A DNA stretch of 12,714 bases from Planctomycetota bacterium (GTDB lineage: Bacteria > Planctomycetota > Planctomycetia > Pirellulales > Pirellulaceae), in the NCBI GenBank assembly GCA_026692885.1, contig JAPLNJ010000008.1:1-12714 (forward strand). The letters are read 5' to 3'. Within the stretch, counting starts at the first letter, position 1; each line of letters starts with the position of its first letter. The notes beneath the pieces are model-generated. The model worked only from the letters and a program-made list of their open reading frames with translations. It did not search any database and was not told the DNA's origin. Both the position numbers and the translations under genes were made by a program. Below, piece after piece: positions 1 to 9,800 of this stretch.

Positions 1-2
1 AG

Positions 3-125
3 GCCAAGACGGGCCATCCCATGCCCACCACCAAGAAACAACTCCGCCGTCCCAGCCTCTTGGAAACCGTCAAGCAACTCGTTCTGGCAGCCATCGAGCA
101 GCACCAAGCCAAACAAGTCGCCTGA
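3..125 (+). CDS. 3' end of an unrecognised protein (5'-truncated)
   Basis: An open frame enters from the left edge and ends at the TGA at 123-125, giving about 40 residues. The tail is basic and helical-looking: it contains PTTKKQLRRPSLLETVKQ, then LVLAAIEQHQAKQVA before the stop. An internal ATG at 21 could start a 34-residue peptide, but no Shine-Dalgarno sequence precedes it, so a truncated longer gene is more likely. The regular hydrophobic spacing after residue 18 suggests a C-terminal amphipathic helix. I do not recognise the family. A transposase tail is possible, because repeat-like DNA follows directly, but nothing in these 40 residues proves it. The gene is separated from the next coding signal by about 400 bases of palindrome-rich DNA. 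Confidence 0.4.
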   Translation, partial: AKTGHPMPTTKKQLRRPSLLETVKQLVLAAIEQHQAKQVA

Positions 126-196
126 TCCCTTACTGTGGCACATGGGCCAAGGCTTGTTTCGCCCCTTCAGGACTGGCGTTCCTGATACTCCCCTAA

Positions 197-237
197 CCCA
201 GGGCGGCGCTACGCGGCTAACGCCGCTCCGCTCTGGG
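197..237. repeat. Imperfect REP-like palindrome
   Basis: The outer arms CCCAG (197-201) and CTGGG (233-237) are complementary. So are the inner arms GCGGCG (203-208) and CGCCGC (221-226), around a 12-base loop. The right side carries extra unpaired bases at 227-232, so the structure is bulged. No T-run follows, which argues against an ordinary intrinsic terminator. It could be a REP-type intergenic element or a transcript-stabilising hairpin. Confidence 0.55.
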
Positions 238-349
238 CTGTTATGTGGCTGGCCCTATCAGAGCGAAAACTTGTGTATAACGACGAGGGCTTGCCCGAAG
301 GATACTTCCGTTTCTTGCTACCCACACGCGGATCCCACTCCCGCCTCCT

Positions 350-390
350 CCGCCTCGCCCGCGGCGGCGAAGCCGCCGCGGGCGAGGCGG
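350..390. repeat. Perfect 19-bp inverted repeat with GAA loop
   Basis: Bases 350-368 are perfectly complementary to 372-390, leaving only the triplet GAA (369-371) as loop. All but one of the 19 pairs are G-C. Weaker pairing continues outwards for a few bases. There is no U-tract downstream; the sequence continues GGAGGAAGGGGCGAG. The structure would form an extremely stable RNA hairpin or a DNA cruciform. It is either a repeat element or an unconventional transcription barrier behind the gene ending at 125. The sequence alone cannot decide between these. Confidence 0.85.
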
Positions 391-439
391 GGAGGAAGGG
401 GCGAGTTGGGCCGCCTGGTGTAGCGAGAAACGTGAGCCT

Positions 440-458
440 CCACGGGGCGAGCCCGTGG
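440..458. repeat. Short perfect palindrome (7-bp stem)
   Basis: CCACGGG (440-446) pairs perfectly with CCCGTGG (452-458) around the loop GCGAG. It lies about 50 bases after the 19-bp hairpin and is the third structured element in this spacer. The stem-loop resembles short palindromes I recall as frequent in planctomycete intergenic regions, which is unverified. No T-run follows. Confidence 0.6.
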
Positions 459-530
459 CATCCAACTCGCAGAACCGGAACCTCCGGCCAGTGATTAACG
501 GCTGGCTTGTTGGAATGAGGAAGTTATTTC

Positions 531-752
531 GTGAGCGTTGCTACGGAGGTGGACCGGCGGTATCGGCAGATTGGATGACGAGCGAACTCAGCCGCAGATA
601 TCGAAGGGACCTACCTGTCAATCGACGAATCGTTCCGCGAGGGCTGGGGCTACGATTTCTTAAGAAATGCGATTGGTCTGTTGAAGGATGTGTCCCGTTT
701 CCCTATATTCATCGTCGTTTCGCGGCAAAGGGGCCCACTGCCTTGGGATTAG
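531..752 (+). pseudogene. Broken small gene with internal TGA, family unknown
   Basis: A GTG at 531 is preceded by GAGGAAG (517-523) at a spacing of seven bases, which is a good ribosome binding site. The frame runs 15 codons (VSVATEVDRRYRQIG) to a TGA at 576-578. The same frame then stays open for 57 codons to the TAG at 750-752. That second part looks like real protein: it includes ADIEGTYLSIDESFREGWGY, then DFLRNAIGLLKDVSRF and PIFIVVSRQRGPLPWD, with an alternating hydrophobic pattern and no low-complexity bias. No ATG or GTG restarts it just after the TGA. Locally the neighbouring frame reads LDDERTQPQ across the stop, so two compensating frameshifts are as possible as a nonsense change. 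Base composition is visibly less GC-rich than in the giant gene downstream. I do not recognise the family. A decayed small gene is the best reading, but a chance open frame cannot be excluded. Confidence 0.35.
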
Positions 753-870
753 TGGTCCCTCCATCCGCGGGAATCTTGATTCGGGGTCTGCCGGTCACTG
801 CCACCGCTGGTTCCGAAATCCTTGATTCATCCCCATTATCCCGGAATTCCGAAACACCTCATGTCTTCTT
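753..870. other. Leader region upstream of the giant gene
   Basis: About 120 bases lie between the broken gene and the ribosome binding site of the giant gene. They contain two similar short stretches, TTGATTCGGGG (778-788) and TTGATTCATCC (822-832), and two TTCCGAAA occurrences. I see no convincing paired -35/-10 promoter and no operator palindrome. The promoter presumably lies here or further upstream, but I cannot place it. Confidence 0.3.
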
Positions 871-875
871 GGAGG
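871..875 (+). promoter_or_regulatory. Shine-Dalgarno sequence of the giant gene
   Basis: GGAGG at 871-875 sits seven bases before the GTG at 883. This decides the start. The nearest upstream ATG (861) is in another frame. Translation from the GTG places the LEPR-XLL-like motif at residues 36-45, where such motifs are expected. Confidence 0.75.
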
Positions 876-882
876 AACGACG

Positions 883-3800
883 GTGAACTCGCACATCTCC
901 GCTTCCGATGGCCAATCACGCAACGCTGCAAGACGCAAACGACGGCGTCTCCAAGACTCTCGGCAGCAGCCCTTTCGCCGGCTGTTGCTTGAGTCGTTGG
1001 AAGATCGACGCCTGTTAACATGGGGCGCCGTGTTGGCACCGGAGGACGGGGGTTGGGTGCCACCCGCCGGGCCGCTGGGGCCGAGCGAATCGTGGTTACC
1101 GCCCCCGGTTGGGGCGCTCGGCTTTGTGAATACTACTCCCATCACCATTGCTGACAACGGCGCGGCCAGTCCCTACCCTTCGACCATCAGCGTGTCGGGC
1201 CTGTCGGGGAACGCCACCGACGTTAACGTCACCCTGAATGGCTTTACGCATACGTGGCCTGACGACGTGGATGTGCTCTTGGTCGGCCCGGCTGGCCAGC
1301 AGGTGCTCTTGATGTCGGACGTGGGAGGATATTTTGAAGTGAGTGGGCTGAACTTGACGCTGGACGATGCGGCCGCCACAGCGTTGCCGGATGACGGCCC
1401 GTTGACCAGCGGAACCTTCCAACCCACGAACATTGGCACGGGTGATGCTTTCCCCGCCCCCGCACCTGCGTCGCCCTACGATGCGGCGCTGGCGAGTTTC
1501 AACGCGACCGATCCCAATGGCACCTGGAGCCTATATGTCTACGACGATACGGGCGGAGACTCGGGGAGCATTTCAGGTGGCTGGTCGCTCGAGATCACGG
1601 TGGGCCCCGACACCACACCACCGACCGTCAGAGGTCGGAATCCGGCGCCGAGTGCGGCGCTGAACAGCACGAGCGTGAACATTGACGTGACATTTTCCGA
1701 GGCCGTGCAGGGAGTCGATGCGACAGATTTAGTACTGTCGGGCACGGCCGCAGTCTCCGCCGCCACGGGCGTACCGACGAAGACCTCGGGCAACACCTGG
1801 CGGTTCCCGGTTTCCGGGCTCGTCGAGGGTGCGCTGAACGTCAGCTTGGCGCCTGACGCGAATGACATCGAGGATCTGGCCGGCAACGATTTGGCAAACG
1901 TCCTGTGGAGCTACACGGTGGACACCACGGCTCCGCGGGTCGTCAGCTCCTCCGTCCAGGCGAACGACGTGCGGGCTGTGGGCAATCTGACCTACACGGC
2001 CCAATTCAGCGAACCGTTGAACACGGCTAGTTTGGAAATGACGGACCTCCAGTTGGTGGGCCAAGTGTCCGGCGCGGTGCTGGCCAGCACGTTCACCTAC
2101 GACGGCTCGACGCAGACGGTGACCGCGCAGTTCGCCGGCCTGGGCGACGATCTGTACACCTTGAAGCTGCTCAGTGGCAACGGCAAGTTCGAAGACGCGG
2201 CGGGCAACGCTCTGGACGGCGAGGTCACGACGTGGCCCATCCCGCCGAATCCGTCGGGTAATGGCACGCCGGGCGGTGATTTCGCCGTGCCCTTCGAGGT
2301 GGACTTGACGACCACCTCGTTCCCGACGCCGTTTCAATTGGTTGCTCCGCTGGGCAGCCTGATCTACCGCAGCACCGCGGTGAGCGGTGCGATTGCCGGT
2401 TCGGTCGACACGGATGCGTACACGGTCAGCCTGGATGCCGGTCAGCGCATCAGCGTGCTCGCCAACGCGTTCAGCGGTCTCGATCTAGCATTGGAGTTGC
2501 GAGATCCAAGCGGCGCGGTCGTGGCGACGGCCAACGCAATGGGGGTGGACCAGGACGAGGTGCTCTCCTCGGTCGGCCCGACGGTCGCGGGAGTCTACAC
2601 CGTGACGGTCAGCGACGCTGCCGGGACGATCGGCGGCTACCAGGTCGAGTTGCTGCTGAATGCGGCGGTCGAACTTGAGTCCCACCAGGGACCGGGTAAC
2701 GACAATCTCGCTATGGCTCAGGATTTGAGCGGAGCCTTCGTGGCTTTGGGCGGCACCGCAGAGCGGGCGGCCGTGCTGGGGATCAGTGATCGCACGGGAG
2801 GCAGTTATCAGGCGAGTGCCGTGCCCTTCGCGTTCGAGGATATCAGCGCCACCGGGAACCGGGTCCTGGTCGGGGTCGACGACGGCATCGACACGCTCGA
2901 CGACGCCGAACTGGGCGATTTCCAATTCCCCTTCTACGGGACCACGTACTCCAGCCTGTTCGTCAGCAGTAATGGCTTGATTACGTTCGGCACGGGGAAC
3001 GGTTCGCTTAGCAACACAGACCTGACGTCCCTCCCCACGCAGGCGGCGATCGCCGTGTTGTGGGACGACCTGGATACCCGAAATGGTGTCGCTACGACCG
3101 GTGTGTACTGGGAGGTGCGAGGCAGCGGCAGCGCCCAACGCCTGATCCTGCAGTGGAATCAGATTCAGTACTATTTCGCCACCAGCGGGGGCGACACGAT
3201 CACGTTTCAGGCGGTGCTCTCCGCAGCGGACGGCAGCATCCGCCTGAATTACCAGGACCTCACGAGTACCGTCCAGACGTTGCAAACGGAGGGCAAGTCC
3301 GCGACCGTGGGGATCAAGGACGCCGGGACGCAGGGCTTCAACCGGCTGTTGCTGTTGCAGGACAACGGTCCGAACGCGTACGTCGCATCCGGCGTCAGCA
3401 CCTTGATGACTTGGACGCCCCCCGTCCCTCCCCACGACTGGTATCAGTTCAATCTCGACGCCGGGGAGACGGCGACCCTGACGCTAACCGCGCTGGGAGC
3501 CGGCCAGTTAGACCTGGTTTTGAGCGACGCCAGCGGGGCGTCCCTGGCCCGCGGCGTGGGGGCCCAGAACGTCGCCCAGATCGTCAGCAATTTCGTGGCG
3601 CCGGTCGCCGCCGCCTACTACGCTGACGTCGGAGGGACGGGAGGCGACTACTCCTTAGTCGTCATCCGCAATGCGGATTTTGATACCGAGCCGAACAACG
3701 ACTTCACGGGGGCCCAGGAGATTTCCGGTATCGGCGGTGTGCTGGGGCACGTCAAGAACGCGGCGCCGGGCCCGTCCCAGGCGTTCAACCTGCTTCGCGG

Positions 3801-6800
3801 CGGAACCGTGCCCTTCGTGGGCCCGACCGTCGCGGCCTACAACTTGCCGCCAATGGCGTCGGTGGTCCTGCCATACAGCGTTGGACCGTCGTATGACGAT
3901 GGCCCAGCCCCCGCAGCGGATTCCGGTAAGGCCAGCCCCGCGGCCCCCGCCGCGGCGGCTAGCAGCCTGCTTCCGACCATTGACCAGTTCCCCGGTCCCG
4001 GAGCGACGGGCTTTATTCCTCCGGACCCCAGCGCCGCCGCCGGACCCGAGCAGATCGTCACCTTTGTCAACTGCGACATCGCGATTTACGACAAATCCAC
4101 CGGCGCTCAGTTGTTCCAGGATACGTCGACGAACTTCTTCAGCAGCGTCGGCTCGACCGCCGACATCTTCGATCCCTGGGTCTTGTTCGATACCGCTAGC
4201 CAGCGGTTCTACCTGATCGGTATCGATATCGCCTCCGACACGCAGAGCAACGTGTTCCTAGCCGTTTCCACGGATGCGACGCCGACCGGGGCGGCCGACT
4301 GGTACAAGTACAAGATCGACTTCACCCATGACGGCTCCGGCGGCCTGGGCAGCGGCGCGCACTTCCCCGACTACCCCAAGCTGGGCGTCAACCAGGATGC
4401 CGTGTGGATCTCGGGCAACTACTTCCCCATTACCGGCGGCAGCGGTGTGTACGCGGGGATTACGGCCATCGACAAAGCCGCGTTGTTGACCGGCGGTCCG
4501 GCCACCAAGCTCTACGACGAATACTTCAATGGCTTCAGCGTGTTCCCGCTGACCCAGTATGGGCCGTCTGCGGTGGAGTATTTCGCGGAGGCGAACACGG
4601 GTAGCGGGTCAGCGGTCACGATTCACGCGGTGACGAACGTGTTGACCTCGCCCACGCGGACCACGGCGACCGTCACCGTGCCGCCGTATCTGTTCCCAGA
4701 CGAAGTACCGCAGTTGGGCGGCGGCGCGCCAGCAGATGCCATTGATGCCCGGATCATGACGGGGGTCTGGCAGAACGGCTCGATGTGGTTCGCCCATGCG
4801 GTCAAGGACCCGGCGATTGGCGACGGCGAGGCCGTGGCGCGCTGGTATGAAGTGGCCACGAACAACTTCCCCGCCGGTACGCCGGCCCTGGTCCAGAGTG
4901 GCAACGTCGACCCGGGTCCGGGCGTCCACGCCTGGATGCCGGCCATCGCCGTTGACGCCAACGACAACATGGGCCTCGGCTTCTCGATCGGCGGCCCGAC
5001 GCAGTATTTCGGCGCCGGGTTCACGGGCCGGCTGGCCGGCGATCCGGCGGGGACCACGATCTCCCCGGTGACCACCTACGCTTCCGGCTTGGCTTCCTAT
5101 GTGGCGCTCGACGGCAGCGGGCGCAACCGCTGGGGCGATTACAGCGGGCTCTCGATCGACCCGGCGGATCGGGCCACCTTCTGGGCCTTCAACGAATACG
5201 CCACGGGCACGCCGAATACCTGGGCCACCACGGTGGCTTCGTTCGTGCTCCAGGAACCGAGCGACGACGACTGGTTCACGTTCCAAGTCAACGTCGGCGA
5301 CACGCTGACGCTGCAGACGTCCACGCCGGTCGACGGTGCGAACGAGTTCGTCAACACGCTGGATCCGCGGATCGAATTGTACGCGCCCGACGGCAGTCTG
5401 GTGGCCGCGGACGACAACTCGGCTCCCGACGGCCGCAATGCGCTCTTGATTGGCACCGCGGCTCAGACCGGCAGCTATCGCGTCAAGGTGAGTGCCGTCA
5501 ATTCCCGGGGCGAGTACTTCCTCAGCGTCGAGACCTCGAGTGCGCTGCCCGGTCCCAGCCCCAGCGTCGTGGACATGGACCCGGACAACGGGCAGATGGT
5601 GCCGGTCTTCCCCACGACCGTGGCCCTCGACTTCTCGGAGTCGCTGCTGTTGAGTTCGGTGCAAGCCGCCGACGTGTTGATCGGGGGCCTGCCGGCCCTG
5701 GGGTTGACGGTCGAGGATGGCGACACGATCCGCTTCCAGGTGGACCCTGCCGCCAACGCGGGGGATACGACGTATCTGGTCCAGTTGGCGGCGGGTGCCG
5801 TGGCCGACCTGCAAGGCCGGCCCAACGCGGCGTTTACCGGCAGCTTCATGCTCGATAGCACCGGACCGCGTATCGTGGCCACGACGTGGAACGGCGGGGC
5901 CTTGCCGGGCGACCGGGTCCTGGCCGAAGGACCGTTAACCTTCACCGCCCGTCTGAATGAAGACCTGTACGTGGTGGGCAGTGCCCGCCGCGGGCCCTTC
6001 ACACCCGCGGCCGATGACATCCGACTGGTGGACACGATCACGGGGACCGCTTATGCGCCGGCCACCGTCAGCTACGACCCGGCCACCGATCTGTTCACGG
6101 CGACCTATGCGGCCCTGCCCGAGGGCAATTATGTCCTGACCCTGCTCTCCGGCAACGGTTCGTTCGAAGACTTGGTCGGCAACGATCTGGACGGCGAGCC
6201 GCTGGGGCCCGGCGTGGATGGCACGCCTTCCGGTAACGGCGTGGCCGGCGGCAACTACGTCGTCACCTTCTCCGTCGACCGAGTGGCACCCGTTGCCGCG
6301 CAACCGTTCACGCGCTTGGAGCCGCTCGGCGGGCTGATGTCGCTCAGCACGGGCAATACGGGCCTGATCAATGGTGTCAGCGACGAAGACGACTTCACGT
6401 TCTTTGTCGCGGCAGGCGAGACGATTCTGGTTACAGCGGCGCCCCACGATCCGGCGGCCACGCTGGCGATCCAAGTGCCTGGTTTCACGGGCGTCTTCTC
6501 CGCCGCTGCGCCCGGCGGAACCGCCATCCTGCCACTGCACCCGATCGCGGCTGACGGCGTCTACGCCTTGCGCGTCACGAGCGACCTTAGCACGACGTTC
6601 ACCTTGGAGATCCATAAGAACTTTGACCAAGAGCTGACCGACACTGACGCCAGCCACGTGCTGCCGTTCGACGCGACTCACGTGGCCTTGCCTCCGGGGG
6701 GCCGTTATGCGGTGGTGGGTAGCAGCGCGCCAATCATCCCGCCGTCGACGGAGTGGATCGTCAATGGCAGTTTTGAGACTGGTACGCTGACGGGTTGGAC

Positions 6801-9800
6801 AGCGACCAATACGGAAAGCGATGCCTGGGTCATCAACAACGGATCCCTGGACCCCACGGGTCCAACGACACCGCAAACGGCCATCGCCGGCAGTTTCGAT
6901 GCTGTCGTAATCCAAAGCGGCCCAGGAATTCAACGCTTGTTTCAAAGTCTTGTCTTGCCCACCGGCATTGTCTCCGCCACGCTCGACTGGTCGGATCGGA
7001 TCTTTAATCAAGCCGCAGCTTATGCCGATCCAACGCACGAGTTCCGGGTCCTGTTGCTCGACAGCGGCGATACCGTGATCCAAGAGATTTTTTCGACGAA
7101 TCCCGGGGATCCCCTGTTGCAGCCAGGCCCCAACAGCCGCTCATTCGACGTGACGGCACTCCTTCAAACCCACGAAGGCCAAATCGTACAGCTCGCATTC
7201 GAGGTACAAGACAGTCTGTACTTCTTCAACGTGTACGTCGATAACGTCAGCTTAGGCATTGCCACCGGCACGATTGTGCCGGACGTCGATGACTACTCGC
7301 TCGATCTGACGGCCAGTGTCGGTCACACAGTCGATCTCGTCCTGACGGGCCTGCAAGGCGTGGACTTCTCCGGCCAAACATTGGAGTTGGTCGACCCGGA
7401 CGGGGTCGTCGTGGCGACGGCTTCGCAGGCACCGCTGGGTGTGGACGCCGCTAACTACGACTTGGGCATCCGGGGCTTCTCGGTCGCCGACCCCGGCGTG
7501 TATACGCTCCAGGTCACGTCCGGCAAGGCCGGCGACTACTCCCTGGTGTTGACCGACCGGCTGGCTTTCGACAGCGAGCCGAACGACAACACCTCCGACC
7601 CGCTACGGAGCCTCAACGGCGTGGATGGCGCGCTGGGCTATCTGAACTCGCAATTCCTGACGCTGTTTACCGATCGGGCCAGTTTCAACTCGGCCAACCC
7701 GGGCCTGCCCATCGAGGACTTCGAGGAAGCGGCGGTCGCGGCGGGCGACGTGGCTATTGGTGCCGGACCACTGCGCAATGATCTGGCCAACGCCCTCTTT
7801 GACGGCGGGGAGATCCTCCCCGGAATCAGCATCGAAAGCGACCGGGCCGACCACCCGTTGGATGAACTGGTCGCGCTCGGCGCCGGCTTTCTTGGGAATG
7901 CCAGCAAGGTCGTTGGCCCCGGCAGGTTTGCCGAAAATACGCAGGTCGATTTCCCCAACGGCGACGTCTACGCCGTCGGCCTGGACATCCTGGCGGACGT
8001 GGCCAGCAGCGTGAACGTCACCGTCTTTGGTCCGGCCGGCGTCATCTTAACGACCGCCGTCGTGAACGCCACTCCGATCGGTGTCTTCTTTGGCGTGGCC
8101 GCCAGCGACCCGATTACCCGCATCCTGCTGGGTTCGACCAACGGTGACTTGATTGACAACGTGGCTTTTGGGCCACTGAGCGGCAGTTGGCAGTTCACGA
8201 CCAGCCCGACAGCAGGCAGCCCGGCGACCGCCGTGTCGGCCGCTGCGGGGACGGCGTGGGAGCCGGATGCTCTTGCCGCCGCGGACTCGAACCGCGTGGA
8301 GAGTTACCAAGCCCTGGCCGAGTTGCGTCAGGCTACCGCCTCGCCGGAGAAACACACCCCTTCATTTTACCTGCCCCCACAGCAGCAGCTGCTCCGTTAC
8401 GACGGCTTTCTGAGTGGGCCGTCGTATGCCAAGCCACTCACGGTGGCGATGGATTTCCTGACCGCGCACGCCCGCGAGCTGGGACTGCAGGCCCAGGATC
8501 TGGCCGGCGCGATCGTCACGGACAAGTACGTCGATTCGCCCACGGGTGTCACGCACATCTACCTGCGCCAAGCGTACAACGGCCTAGAGGTGGCCAACGC
8601 CGAGATCAACGTGAACGTCACGGCCGCCGGCCAAGTCATCAACGTGGGCAGCAGCTTTGTGCCGGGACTGGGCGCCGTCCACAAGCAGTATGCTGCCCAA
8701 CCGGTGTGGAGCGCCGGCCGGGCGCTGGCGGCACTGGGCGACCAATTTGGCTGGACGATCCAGTCGACGCCCGCGGTGCTCAGCGCGGCATACGGAACGG
8801 ATCGGTCCCAGATGTTGGCGGCCAGCGGTGTCTCGTTGGCGGACATTCCTGCCAAATTGCATTACGTGCCCACAGCCGGCGGCGGCGTCGAATTGGCCTG
8901 GCAATTGATCGTGCAGACGGTCGATGGCGACCACTGGTACGACGCCAGCGTCAGCGCGGCCGATGGGCAGCTGCTCAATCTCGCCGACTGGGTGGACCAG
9001 GCCTCGTACAACGTCTTCCCGCTGCCTCTGGAAAGCCCCAGTCATGGGTCGCGGTCGATCCAAGTGAACCCCCACGACTCGTTCGCTTCGCCCTACGGCT
9101 GGCAGGACACGGACGGCGTTTCCGGAGCCGAGTTCACCGACACCCGGGGCAACAATGTGTCGGCCCAGGAGGACCGGGACAACAACAATACCGACGGCCA
9201 CCGTCCCGATGGTACTGCGTCGCTCACGTTCAACTTCCCGCTCGACTTGGCTCAAGCCCCGACCGTGTACGAGGATGCCTCGATTACCAACCTGTTCTAC
9301 TGGAACAACATCCTGCACGACGTGCATTACCAATACGGCTTCACGGAGGCGGCCGGCAACTTCCAAGTCAACAACTACGGGCACGGCGGCGCCGGTAACG
9401 ATGCCGTGCAGGCCGACGCGCAGGACGGTTCCGGGACCAACAACGCCAATTTTAGCACGCCCCCGGATGGCTTCGCCCCGCGTATGCAGCAGTACATCTT
9501 CACGCAGACCACGCCGAACCGTGACAGCAGTCTGGACAGCGGGATCGTCGTCCACGAGTACGGTCATGGCGTATCCAACCGGTTGACCGGGGGGCCCGCC
9601 AATGCCAACGCCCTCAACGCCCTGCAAAGCGGGGCCATGGGCGAAGGCTGGAGCGACTGGTGGGCTCTGATGTTCACCCAGGTTGTCGGCGATCAGGCCA
9701 CCGACGCCTACCCGATGGGCACGTACGTGCTGGGCCAAAATCCGGTGACGGGGTCTGGCATCCGCCGACATCCGTACAGTTTCGACATGGCGATCGAGCC

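Larger units (their letters stand above)
126..530. other. Palindrome-rich intergenic spacer
   Basis: This stretch of about 400 bases has no convincing gene. It holds three separate GC-rich hairpins, listed individually. Short open frames cross it on both strands (for example 142-423 and 243-494), but their products are rich in Arg, Gly and Pro and simply read through the palindromes. The part around 155-265, with GCCCCTTCAGGA on the left and the CCCAGG...CTGGG palindrome in the middle, resembles intergenic repeat units I recall from planctomycete genomes. That is memory, not a database result. Confidence 0.6.

Noticed and set aside
3..125. Transposase C-terminus and IS end
   Set aside because: No DDE or other catalytic residue, no terminal inverted repeat pair and no target-site duplication can be seen in the available sequence.
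350..400. Intrinsic terminator
   Set aside because: The stem is strong but no T-run follows on either strand, so a rho-independent terminator cannot be claimed.
142..494. Short frames 142-423 and 243-494 (plus) and 241-465 (minus)
   Set aside because: They read through the hairpins, overlap each other on both strands, and have repeat-derived, low-complexity products.
753..870. Sigma-70-type promoter for the giant gene
   Set aside because: TTGATT-like boxes exist, but no correctly spaced -10 partner is convincing; naming one would be guesswork.
455..886. Plus-strand open frame of 143 codons ending at 886
   Set aside because: It begins inside the 440-458 palindrome, has no ribosome binding site and an Arg/Gly/Pro-rich product with no domain pattern, and it overlaps both the better small frame at 531-752 and the start of the giant gene.
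8187..9398. Plus-strand 403-codon frame overlapping the propeptide and protease
   Set aside because: It lies in the +2 or +3 frame of the giant gene, is arginine-rich and motif-free, whereas the main frame gives a clear FTP propeptide and M36 domain.
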